A stretch of 64,000 nt of DNA from Chitinimonas_A lacunae (lineage in GTDB: Bacteria > Pseudomonadota > Gammaproteobacteria > Burkholderiales > Chitinimonadaceae): NCBI RefSeq assembly GCF_042650885.1, contig NZ_JBHSBU010000002.1, forward strand, positions 1 to 64,000, given 5' to 3'. A program made the position numbers and the translations under genes. Below, piece by piece: positions 32,898 to 41,160 of the stretch. The notes under the pieces were generated by a model, which was not told the origin of the DNA, made no database searches, and was given only the letters and a program-made list of their open reading frames with translations. The first letter of the stretch is position 1. The number at the start of each line of letters is the position of its first letter.

Positions 32898-35663
32898 TCA
32901 CTCGAAGTGATAGGCGATATCGCCCTCGTCCACCCCAAGCGTGATCCGGCTGAGCGGCTGGGCTTGCGACATCCGGGTCAGGATTTCGGTCGACAGGCGC
33001 GGCAATACCGTCTGGGTCAGGATGGCGTCGATCATCCGGCCACCGCTCTCGATTTCCTGACAGCGGCTGCCCACCAGTTGCACCAGCGCATCGTCGTAGC
33101 TGAGCGTGATGCCGTGGTTGGCCGCGAGCCGGCGCACGATGCGACCCAGTTGCAGCCGGATGATGGCGGCCAGCGTGGCGTCGTTGAGCGGGTAGTAGGG
33201 CACGGTGGTCAAGCGTCCCAGCAGGGCTGCCGGAAAGACATCGAGCAGCGGATCGCGCAGTGCCCGCGAGATGGCTTCCGGCGTCGGCGTCTCTTCGGGA
33301 TTGCGGCACAGATGCATCACCAGATCGCTGCCGACGTTGGAAGTCAGCAGGATCACCGTGTTCTTGAAGTCGATATAGCGGCCTTCGCCATCTTCCATCC
33401 AGCCCTTGTCAAAGACCTGGAAGAAGATTTCATGGACATCAGGGTGGGCCTTCTCGATCTCGTCGAGCAACACGACGCTATAGGGCCGGCGCCGCACCGC
33501 CTCGGTCAGCACGCCGCCTTCGCCATAACCGACATAGCCGGGCGGGGCGCCTTTGAGGGTCGAGACGGTATGTGCTTCCTGGAACTCGCTCATATTGATC
33601 GAGATCAGATTCTGCTCGCCGCCATAGAGCAGCTCGGCCAGCGCCAGCGCCGTCTCGGTCTTGCCGACGCCCGACGGACCGACCAGCAGAAACACGCCGA
33701 TCGGCTTATTGGGGTCGTCGAGCTTGGCGCGCGAAGTCTGGATGCGGCGGGCAATCGCCTCCAGACCATGGTCCTGACCGATCACGCGCTCGGCCAGCGT
33801 GCTGGACAGTTTCAGCACCGCTTCGATTTCGTTTTTCACCATCCGACCGACCGGGATGCCGGTCCAATCGGCCACCACGGCAGCGACGACCTGTTCGTCC
33901 ACCGATGGCAGAATCAGCGGCGAGTCGCCCTGCAACTCGGCCAGTTCGTGCTCCAAACCGCGCAATTCGCCAATCAGCGTCTCGCGCTTGGCTGCGCGTT
34001 CGGCTTCACTCATTGCACTCTCGGCGGCCTCGCTGCCTTCGGACCCGGCAGCTTCAGCGGACGGCTCGGTAGCGGCTTCAGCCGGTTTGCCCTCGGCTTC
34101 GGTCTGCTTGCCTGAATCGGGGTCGATAGACAGTGCCCGCAATTCGGCGCGCAGGGCCAGAATCTGGTCGGCGAGTGCCTTTTCCTGTTCCCAGCGCCCA
34201 TCGAGCGTGGCGATTTCGCCGTTGAGCTTGTCGAGCTCGGCATCGATGGCAGCGCAGCGTTCAGCCCGGTCGTGGCCGATGGCTTCTTCGCGGCGCAGGA
34301 TATTGCGCTCGGTCTCGAGCGCCTCGACACGGCGACGGGCGTTTTCCAGATCGGCCGGAATTGCATGCTGGCTGACCGCTACACGGGCGCAGGCCGTGTC
34401 GATCAGGCTGACCGCCTTATCGGGCAACTGCCGCGCCGGGATATAGCGATGCGACAGCTTGACGGCGGCGGCCAGCGCCTGGTCGAGAATCTGGACGCGG
34501 TGGTGTTTTTCGAGCTGGCCGACGATGCCGCGCAGCATGGCAGTCGCCTTGGCTTCGTCGGGCTCGTGTACCTGGACCACCTGGAAGCGTCGGGTCAGCG
34601 CCGGGTCCTTTTCGATGTGGCGCTTGTATTCGCTCCAGGTGGTGGCGGCGATGGTACGCAGCGTACCGCGCGCCAGGGCCGGCTTGAGCAGGTTGGCCGC
34701 ATCGCCCGTGCCGGCCGCGCCACCTGCACCGATCAGGGTATGGGCCTCGTCGATAAACAGGATGATTGGTTTGGGCGAGGCTTGCACTTCATCGATCACC
34801 TGGCGCAGCCGGTTCTCGAATTCACCCTTCATGCTGGCGCCGGCTTGCAGAAGACCGATATCAAGCGTGCGCAGCGACACATCCTTCAACAGCGGCGGCA
34901 CATCGCCACGCGCGATCCTGAGCGCCATGCCTTCGACCACGGCGGTCTTGCCGACGCCGGCCTCACCGGTAAGGATCGGGTTGTTCTGACGGCGCCGCAT
35001 CAGGATGTCGATCATCTGACGGATCTCATCATCCCGGCCCGTCACCGGATCGAGTTCGCCCTTTTTGGCGCGCTCGGTCAGATCGACCGAATAGCGGCCC
35101 AGCGCTTCCTGCTTGCCCATGGCCGCCGGGGCAATGGCGTCGCTGGCCTCACCGGGCGCGCCCTGGGTCTCGGCATGCGCCATTTTGTCTTCGGGCGAGT
35201 TGGCGACGATGGCGGTCAACTGGTTGGCCAGGACGTTGTCGTCGATGCGCTGGAATTCATTGGAAATCTTGAACAGGGCGTCGCGCAGATATTTGGTGCG
35301 CAGAATCGCCAACAGCAGATGGGCACCACGGACCCGGGCGTCGCTGTATTTGAGGGTGGCGTAGACCCAGGCACGCTCGACCGCGTTTTCCAGATCGATG
35401 GAGAGATCGACCGAGGTGGAATTCTTCGGCAGCCGTTCGATAAAGCCCGTCAGATCGCCCGCCAGCCGACCGGCATCAATGCCGAAATGGCGCGCTACCC
35501 GATGCAGATCGGAATCGTCGAGATTGACCACCTGATTGAGCCAATGCGCCAGCTCGACTTTGGGATGGCCGCGCAGCTTGGCGAATACCGTGGCGCTTTC
35601 GACGGCTTTATAGAGAAGCGGATTGAGTTTGCCGAACAGGGCGGCGCGACTGATCTCGGACAT
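32898..35663 (-). CDS. clpV: T6SS sheath-recycling ATPase ClpV (TssH)
   Basis: A 921-residue AAA+ disaggregase. The Clp N-domain starts MSEISRAALFGKLNPLLYKAVESATVFAKLRGHPKVELAHWLNQ. The first ATPase has Walker A GEAGVGKT (233-240), and the second has GPSGVGKTETALALAELLYGG followed by FQEAHTVSTLKGAPPGYVGYGEGG. Between them the coiled-coil domain carries an unusual Ala/Glu/Ser-rich low-complexity insert (GKQTEAEGKPAEAATEPSAE and following). The ATG at 35663 is chosen by family alignment; no Shine-Dalgarno sequence is clear. It is transcribed apart from the main tss arms and divergent from tagH. Confidence 0.95.
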   Translation of the reverse strand: MSEISRAALFGKLNPLLYKAVESATVFAKLRGHPKVELAHWLNQVVNLDDSDLHRVARHFGIDAGRLAGDLTGFIERLPKNSTSVDLSIDLENAVERAWVYATLKYSDARVRGAHLLLAILRTKYLRDALFKISNEFQRIDDNVLANQLTAIVANSPEDKMAHAETQGAPGEASDAIAPAAMGKQEALGRYSVDLTERAKKGELDPVTGRDDEIRQMIDILMRRRQNNPILTGEAGVGKTAVVEGMALRIARGDVPPLLKDVSLRTLDIGLLQAGASMKGEFENRLRQVIDEVQASPKPIILFIDEAHTLIGAGGAAGTGDAANLLKPALARGTLRTIAATTWSEYKRHIEKDPALTRRFQVVQVHEPDEAKATAMLRGIVGQLEKHHRVQILDQALAAAVKLSHRYIPARQLPDKAVSLIDTACARVAVSQHAIPADLENARRRVEALETERNILRREEAIGHDRAERCAAIDAELDKLNGEIATLDGRWEQEKALADQILALRAELRALSIDPDSGKQTEAEGKPAEAATEPSAEAAGSEGSEAAESAMSEAERAAKRETLIGELRGLEHELAELQGDSPLILPSVDEQVVAAVVADWTGIPVGRMVKNEIEAVLKLSSTLAERVIGQDHGLEAIARRIQTSRAKLDDPNKPIGVFLLVGPSGVGKTETALALAELLYGGEQNLISINMSEFQEAHTVSTLKGAPPGYVGYGEGGVLTEAVRRRPYSVVLLDEIEKAHPDVHEIFFQVFDKGWMEDGEGRYIDFKNTVILLTSNVGSDLVMHLCRNPEETPTPEAISRALRDPLLDVFPAALLGRLTTVPYYPLNDATLAAIIRLQLGRIVRRLAANHGITLSYDDALVQLVGSRCQEIESGGRMIDAILTQTVLPRLSTEILTRMSQAQPLSRITLGVDEGDIAYHFE

Positions 35664-35993
35664 AAGGGAATCGATACCGGAAAGAAGGGCGTGCAATCAC
35701 GATAAAAACCTGCGGTGGGCTCAGCAGCGGGGCTGTATCCCAGCCGCAAGGCGGCTTGACGGCCGGAAAAGCCTAAGTCAAAACTATGACATCCGCAATA
35801 TTTAGCATCTCCGCAACTTTTAATATTTGGGTGTTTATTTCCCCAATTGGCGGAAAATCGAATCGATCATCCAAGATGGCGCGCAGAATAAAGCTGACTT
35901 TTCAAAGCTCAAGCGCCAACTTTCACCAAAATCCCGACTTTTTCCCGATGGTATAATTTCGGCCGCACAAAAAATCCCGGCAAAGGTGACAAG
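35664..35993. promoter_or_regulatory. Divergent clpV-tagH promoter region
   Basis: A 330-base AT-rich gap with no gene. On the plus strand TATAAT at 35952-35957 is a good -10 for tagH, about 37 bases before its ATG; no matching -35 is evident. No clear promoter for clpV could be picked by eye. Confidence 0.5.
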
Positions 35994-38048
35994 ATGAAGA
36001 TCTTCCTGAGCGACCGACCGGCTACGGCAGGCTTTTTCGACCGTGACGACGGCGGCACCATTGGCCGCGCACCGGCCAACCATCTGATGTTGCAGGGCTT
36101 TGCCGATATTTCCCAGGTTCACGCCTCGATCGAGCGGATCAACGGTAAATGGCTGGTCAAGGATCTAGGCGATCTGCTGCCCGTGCTGCATAACGGCCGC
36201 GCCCTCGGCTACGGCCGCCGCGCCGACCTCAACGACGGCGATGAACTGCGGATCGGCGAAGCCGTACTCAAGGTCGATCTGCACGCCACCGACCACGCCG
36301 CCTCCCGATCCGCCGCACCGCCCTCTCACCTTGTGCCCACTGCGGTTGCCAGCGTCGCCGAACCTATGCTGGCAACAGCAATCCCCCAAACAGCCAGCAC
36401 CGCCACCGCCGCGTCCGGCACTGCCGACCCGTTTGCGCCGAGTCCGACGCCAAGCCGCCTCCCAGACGATTTCGACCCGCTGGCAACGGCAACCACCCAA
36501 ACAGCCAGCACTTCCACCACCGCGTCCGGCACGGCCGACCCGTTTGCGCTGAATCCGACGCCAAGTCGCCTCCCAGACGATTTCGATCCGCTGGCAACGG
36601 CAACGACCCAAACAGCCAGCACCGCCACCACCGCGTCCGGCACAGCCGACCCGTTTGCGCCGAGTCCAACGCCAAGCCGACTTCCGGCCGACTTCGATCC
36701 GTTTGCCCCACCGCTTGCCCAATCGACGAGCAGTGCGCCGGCACCGCGTCCTGACAGCACTGCGCTGTTCAAGCTGACCCCGGCGCCTGATCGGGTCGAT
36801 CCACTGGCCAAGCCGGCAACGAGCACGCCGGCACCGAGTCGTCTGCCGGACGATTTCGACCTGCTTGTCACGCCCACGCCGACTGCCAGTACGGACAGCT
36901 TCGGCCAGTTCGGCACCCAGAAACCGATCGAGCACAAGCCAGAAGTGGCGACCAGCACACCGGCGCCGATCCGGTTGCCGGACGACTTTGACCCGCTTGC
37001 TCCCACGCCGGCCAGCAACAACCACGGCATTTCGCTGGAGGAATTTGCCGCCACCGCTGCGCCGCCTCCGCCGCTGCCGCCGGTCAAGCCCGACGATGAC
37101 TTCGACCTGCTGGGCAGTCGGACTCACCGTCCGACCCAGTTCACCTCACACGAGCGCAGCCCGTTGCCGGCCCAGGCCACCGATCCGTTTGCGTCGAACA
37201 ACACGCCGCAGCGCTCGCCGCAGGTCGATCCGTTCAGCCTGTTCAACGCCCCGGCCGCTGCCACACCGCAGCCCACCGCTTCTGTGCCACCGCCGCCTTT
37301 GTCGTTGCCGGCTGACTTCGACCCGCTGGCCGGCATCGACCTGCCCCCGGTCGAGACGCCGGCACCTGCGCCGCAACCGGCGCCCGTGCCGACGCCCAAG
37401 GCCACCGATCCCTTTGCCGACACCTTTGCCTTCCGCTCGCCGCCTCCACCGCCGCCTCAGAGTGCCTATCACGCCTTGATGGAGGCCGCTGCGCCCAAGC
37501 CACTTTCGAGCAGCCCGCCGCCATCGGCTTCGATGCTGGCCGCCTTGCAGGAAGACCCTTTCAGCGCCAAACCAGCGCCGATATCGCCCAGCAACCGGCT
37601 CGGGGTCGATCCCTTGGGGCTGGAGACCGAGAATCTGCTCAACCCGATGCACCACCGCGACAATCTCGACCCGACCCGGCACAAGACCGAGAGCATCGAC
37701 GATCTGTTTGGTCTGGGCAGCGGCGGTACCGATCCGCTGGCGCCGGGCGGTGTGTTCGATCTGACGCGCGACCCGCTGTCGAGCGACAGCAACGCACTCG
37801 ATCTGCTCAGCCCGCAACTGCCGCCGCAGCAGACCACCCAGGCAGACCATACGCCGGGCATTCACAGCACGATGAGCATCATTCCGGCCAGTGGACAGGC
37901 CGCTGCGCAGCCACGTCCGGCCAGCCCGGCACCGGCGCCGATTCCTGTTGCCAGCCCGGCACCAGCCCCGGCGACAGGTCAGCAGGATTCGCTCGATGAT
38001 CTGTTTGGATTGGGGAAAGACTCGGGGTCGTCGAAGTCGCCGTTCTAA
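35994..38048 (+). CDS. tagH: T6SS-associated FHA-domain protein TagH/Fha
   Basis: A 684-residue protein. Residues 1-100 form an FHA domain: GGTIGRAPANHLMLQGFADISQVHASIERINGKWLVKDLGDLLPVLHNGRAL with the GR, S-x-x-H and NG motifs for phosphothreonine binding. The remainder is Pro/Ala/Thr-rich and apparently disordered, with three tandem 37-residue repeats (about residues 132-242) and many DFDPLA and TDPFA motifs; DDLFGLG occurs twice near the C-terminus. FHA proteins regulate T6SS assembly, usually through a Ser/Thr kinase, but no kinase or phosphatase gene is seen here. The ATG follows AAAGGTGACAAG. Confidence 0.88.
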   Translation: MKIFLSDRPATAGFFDRDDGGTIGRAPANHLMLQGFADISQVHASIERINGKWLVKDLGDLLPVLHNGRALGYGRRADLNDGDELRIGEAVLKVDLHATDHAASRSAAPPSHLVPTAVASVAEPMLATAIPQTASTATAASGTADPFAPSPTPSRLPDDFDPLATATTQTASTSTTASGTADPFALNPTPSRLPDDFDPLATATTQTASTATTASGTADPFAPSPTPSRLPADFDPFAPPLAQSTSSAPAPRPDSTALFKLTPAPDRVDPLAKPATSTPAPSRLPDDFDLLVTPTPTASTDSFGQFGTQKPIEHKPEVATSTPAPIRLPDDFDPLAPTPASNNHGISLEEFAATAAPPPPLPPVKPDDDFDLLGSRTHRPTQFTSHERSPLPAQATDPFASNNTPQRSPQVDPFSLFNAPAAATPQPTASVPPPPLSLPADFDPLAGIDLPPVETPAPAPQPAPVPTPKATDPFADTFAFRSPPPPPPQSAYHALMEAAAPKPLSSSPPPSASMLAALQEDPFSAKPAPISPSNRLGVDPLGLETENLLNPMHHRDNLDPTRHKTESIDDLFGLGSGGTDPLAPGGVFDLTRDPLSSDSNALDLLSPQLPPQQTTQADHTPGIHSTMSIIPASGQAAAQPRPASPAPAPIPVASPAPAPATGQQDSLDDLFGLGKDSGSSKSPF
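36387..36719 (+). repeat. Three tandem 111-bp repeats inside tagH
   Basis: Units start at 36387, 36498 and 36609, exactly 111 bases apart, each encoding 37 residues beginning QTAST and including GTADPFA and PTPSRLP.DFDP. The first two are very similar and the third diverges at its end. As in-frame repeats they can expand or contract by recombination without breaking the gene. Confidence 0.9.
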
Positions 38049-38160
38049 TGATCGACTTCACAGTGGCGTCCACGCTGCCCTGAGCTGATCAAGTGGATCA
38101 AGCGTCAGGCCGTGCGCCGTCTCGGGGTCCAATACCAGCCTCAGCGAGGACCGAAACAAT

Positions 38161-38192
38161 GGTGCGTTATGCCGCTTTGCGGCTAACGCACC
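38161..38192. repeat. GGTGCGTTA...TAACGCACC palindromic repeat
   Basis: GGTGCGTTA-T-GCCGC-TTT-GCGGC-TAACGCACC folds into a 14-bp stem with one bulged T and a 3-base loop, and is followed by CTACG. Palindromes with this GGTGCGTTA/TAACGCACC core are widespread in proteobacterial intergenic DNA, to my recollection. It is probably a REP-like dispersed element. Confidence 0.6.
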
Positions 38193-38259
38193 CTACGAGT
38201 CGGTGAAGCTTGAGCGCTGCGCCCAAGGACACTCTTTCGGCCAGGCGACGCATAAACAA

Positions 38260-38299
38260 CCCCGGCAAGCTCCGCCCATCAAGGGAAGTGTTGCCGGGG
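38260..38299. terminator. Probable terminator between tagH and the downstream convergent gene
   Basis: CCCCGGCAA (38260-38268) and TTGCCGGGG (38291-38299) form a perfect 9-bp stem with a 22-base loop; TATTCTTC follows on the plus strand and TTGTTTATG on the minus strand. The T-tracts are imperfect, so it may work in either direction weakly. Confidence 0.5.
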
Positions 38300-38341
38300 T
38301 ATTCTTCAGGAAGATTTATTTTTTCTTAAATCCAGCGTCTC

Positions 38342-38376
38342 ATCTTGCAGACATTTTTCCTGAAATTTTCCTTATA
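38342..38376 (-). repeat. Recurrent post-stop element, copy A
   Basis: Read on the minus strand it is TATAAGGAAAATTTCAGG, then AAAAATGTCTGCAAGAT. It lies 55 bases after the stop of the 795-residue protein gene and matches copies B (49898) and C (53091): AAGGAAAATTT, AGGAAA and CTGCAAGA are shared with GG-N10-GC spacing. Confidence 0.6.
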
Positions 38377-38430
38377 GGCTGACCCAGGCAACGGTCCACC
38401 TTCCCAGCTCGGACAAGGTGGAGGCCAGCC

Positions 38431-40818
38431 TCAACGCTGATAGATGGTCCGGTAGCTGCCGCGCTGCACCATCTGGCTGAAGCTCTCCATAGCGGTCGCC
38501 CCGACGCCGTAGCCCACCAGCAGTTGCAGCGGTGCCAGGCTGCGCAGATCAAGCGGGGTCGGCAGCGGCGTTAACACATGGCGATCGAGCGCGCCCTGGC
38601 GCTGATAGGCCAGGTCGCAATCGGTGCAGTAAGCCTGCCAACCTGCCGGCGTCAGGAAATACAGAGACTGCCCCGCCAGCGCCGCCACAAACAGCGCCCC
38701 GCTGCGGCCACGGTCGGGTTCGGCCACCGTCAGCATCACATCCCTGATGACCGCAGCGGACGGGTCGGCCACCGTCACCGTCTCGGGCGTCACCTGCCAG
38801 GGCAGGCTGGTGCCGATGATGTCACCGAATACCAGCTCGCGCCGGCTGGCGCGAGCGCCCAGGTCCGAGCCGATATCCTGGTCGGCCAATGCACCGCTCA
38901 TGGTCGCCGCGCCGCCCACCGTCAGGGTCAGCGGTCCGCTCTTGGCTGTGGCCGCCGCCATGACCTGCAAGCCATCGATGGTCAATTTATGTGGGCCGTT
39001 CGACGCGAGATTCCACGATTGGCCGAGCGTCAGCCGCAGGCTGCCGCCCTCGGCCGCCAGCGTGGCCGAGACACCCGGCACTTGCCGGCCGGCCATATCG
39101 GTCACCAGCACGCCCGGCCGCATCGCCGGGTCGAAGCTCACTCCGGCAGGCAGCCGGATGCCCACGGTGCGATTACCCGAGGTATCGAGCGCCTTGGCTG
39201 CCGCTTCATGGATCATCAAAGGCGGCAATGCCATGGCCGGCGCGCCGGCCGTAAGTCTGACCCGCTGGGCCGGCTCGATCTCGCCATAGCGGGTGGCGTC
39301 GATGACCTGGGCAATCCGTACCTGACCGCGATACGGTGCATCGACCGTCAGCATCACCTCGTCGCCGGCACGGGCGGCAGAGAGGTCGAGCCGCAGCGGC
39401 GAGGCGCCGCCAAGCAGCAAAAAGCCTGCGCGGGCATTGCCCGGGTCCGCGGCAAGCGGCAGCGTCACCGTTTCCGCCGCCTGAGCGATCTCGACCGGTT
39501 GCGGCGTGGCCAATCCTTCGCCATCGGCCTGGGCGAGCAGTCGGCTGCCGGCGACAAAGCGCACCGACGAGCCGCCCAGACTCAGCCGCAGCGTGCCGTT
39601 CAACACCCCGGCCTGCCGCTCCTGCAAGCGAATCCGCTCGCCCAGCGCCACTTCGCGCCGGCCGCTGTAGAGCTGGTGGGCGCCGCCATCGAGTGCGGTG
39701 AGGCCAAGCAGGGTGTCCGACTTGGCCGTGTTGACGCTGAACACCGACTGGGTGGCCCCCACCCGCAGCGTGGCCGCCGTGCTGGCGCCCGGCTGCATCG
39801 CGGCAAATGCTCTCAGGCGCACCCGGTCACCGGCATAGATCTGACCCGGCTCGCTGGTAAAGGCGCCGCCATTGACCTGGTAGAAACCACCCACGACGCC
39901 GATTTCCCACGGGCCATGGGGGCCGGTCTGCATCCACTCGGCCGAGTCGGCCGCGATGCCCGGTTCGATATCGTCGGCACGACCAAACGGCAGCCGGGCC
40001 GGGCGGTTTTCCGGCGAAGCGCCGGGCCACGGGGCCGGGCCATCGCACGGCATGGTCCAGTCGCGCTGCAAGCCGTCGCAGCTCGCTTCCTTGGCCACCC
40101 CAGGCTCGCTGTAGGCCGACCAGGGCCGCGCCGCCAGCCAGCGGTTATAGCTCGGCACATCATCGACCAGCATGCTGAGGGTGAGGGAGTCGAGCCATGA
40201 GCCTTCAAGCCGGCTGAACGGGATGTAATAGAAGAAATTGAACCAGCGCGGCTGCGTCGATACGCCGCGCAGATCGGTATTGGGAAACACCCGGCCGGCC
40301 AGCGAACCCGCCGCGCCCACCCCGAAGCGTTCCTTGTCCTCAAAATCGATATAACCGGCCGGGCTACCCGGCACATAGCCAATCGAACAGCTGCGGCCAG
40401 CCTTGGGCAGCCCCGGGCAGAGATGCAGATCAGCCCCCGACGTACCCGAATAGGCGCCGAAGTTGGTGGTCATGGTGGTGCCAAGGTCGATCGCCGACAC
40501 GCCAGGCGGCACCAGAATCTGTAGACGCAGCACGCTGCCCGGATGCAAAGCCCCGTCTTTCCAGCTCTTGGGCATATTGCCGGGTGGCGCGGCGCGCGAG
40601 TTGGCCACCGAATACGGATAGATCGCCGAACGAATACCCGGCTCGATCTTCAATACCGGAGCAAACGAAATCCGCAGCGGATCGATCGGACCGGCACCCG
40701 GCTGCTGGGCATACAGGCGCGGGGCGGAGTCGGTGATGTAGAAATTGGCAGAGGCGCCAGTCGCGGCAAAGGCAAGCGCCAAGGCCAGCGCAAGAGGACG
40801 ACGGGAAGGCAGGGACAT
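38431..40818 (-). CDS. Large exported protein of unknown function
   Basis: A 795-residue protein with a clear signal peptide (MSLPSRRPLALALALAFAATGASA, cleavage about residue 24). The mature part is beta-rich with many short Gly/Ala/Thr segments, such as VVGGFYQVNGGAFTSEPGQIYAGDRVRLRAFAAMQPGAST, suggesting Ig-like or jelly-roll repeats, and few cysteines (CPGLPKAGRSC, CDGLQRDWTMPCDG, CTDCD). The ATG at 40818 is preferred over an upstream frame extension because the signal peptide starts there. I do not recognise the family. No anchor motif is seen at the C-terminus. Confidence 0.7.
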   Translation of the reverse strand: MSLPSRRPLALALALAFAATGASANFYITDSAPRLYAQQPGAGPIDPLRISFAPVLKIEPGIRSAIYPYSVANSRAAPPGNMPKSWKDGALHPGSVLRLQILVPPGVSAIDLGTTMTTNFGAYSGTSGADLHLCPGLPKAGRSCSIGYVPGSPAGYIDFEDKERFGVGAAGSLAGRVFPNTDLRGVSTQPRWFNFFYYIPFSRLEGSWLDSLTLSMLVDDVPSYNRWLAARPWSAYSEPGVAKEASCDGLQRDWTMPCDGPAPWPGASPENRPARLPFGRADDIEPGIAADSAEWMQTGPHGPWEIGVVGGFYQVNGGAFTSEPGQIYAGDRVRLRAFAAMQPGASTAATLRVGATQSVFSVNTAKSDTLLGLTALDGGAHQLYSGRREVALGERIRLQERQAGVLNGTLRLSLGGSSVRFVAGSRLLAQADGEGLATPQPVEIAQAAETVTLPLAADPGNARAGFLLLGGASPLRLDLSAARAGDEVMLTVDAPYRGQVRIAQVIDATRYGEIEPAQRVRLTAGAPAMALPPLMIHEAAAKALDTSGNRTVGIRLPAGVSFDPAMRPGVLVTDMAGRQVPGVSATLAAEGGSLRLTLGQSWNLASNGPHKLTIDGLQVMAAATAKSGPLTLTVGGAATMSGALADQDIGSDLGARASRRELVFGDIIGTSLPWQVTPETVTVADPSAAVIRDVMLTVAEPDRGRSGALFVAALAGQSLYFLTPAGWQAYCTDCDLAYQRQGALDRHVLTPLPTPLDLRSLAPLQLLVGYGVGATAMESFSQMVQRGSYRTIYQR

Positions 40819-41160
40819 GAAGTGGTGGATTCCAAGGCAGACGGTTCTAAAGCGCTGCGGCCAGACGCCGAAGCAGAAGCGCCGTGATTGATAACATGGA
40901 ACAGGCTTGACCTCCATGGGTGAAACTACCCAATCAGGACGAATCCCCATCATCGTCTTTTTATATATGAAATATAAATTTCACCCAATGACCTTGGAAA
41001 ATTGTCTTAAACAAATATTTTCCATTTATTTCATAAGACACATAAGATAAAGCATTAATATTTCATATATTTTTAATTCATTGATCCTCCCCGTTCCCGC
41101 TCCGACCTTGACGCGAGCCATGGCATACTCGCGCCGCCATCATCCAAGGAGAAAAAGCCC
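40819..41160. promoter_or_regulatory. AT-rich divergent promoter region upstream of frmA
   Basis: A 342-base gap with no gene. It has two operator-like inverted repeats: TGAAAT-ATAA-ATTTCA at 40968-40983, and TGGAAAAT (40995-41002) with ATTTTCCA (41017-41024). AAGGAG lies 7 bases before the frmA ATG. These palindromes could bind a regulator of formaldehyde detoxification or of the divergent exported protein. Confidence 0.5.

Larger units (their letters stand above)
38049..38430. other. Convergent intergenic region with two palindromes and one copy of a recurrent element
   Basis: This 382-base gap between tagH (plus) and the 795-residue protein gene (minus) holds no gene. It contains a dispersed-type palindrome at 38161-38192, a terminator-like stem at 38260-38299, and the element described at 38342-38376. 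Confidence 0.6.

Noticed and set aside
36387..36719. CRISPR array
   Set aside because: The 111-bp repeats are directly adjacent without spacers, in frame and coding within tagH.
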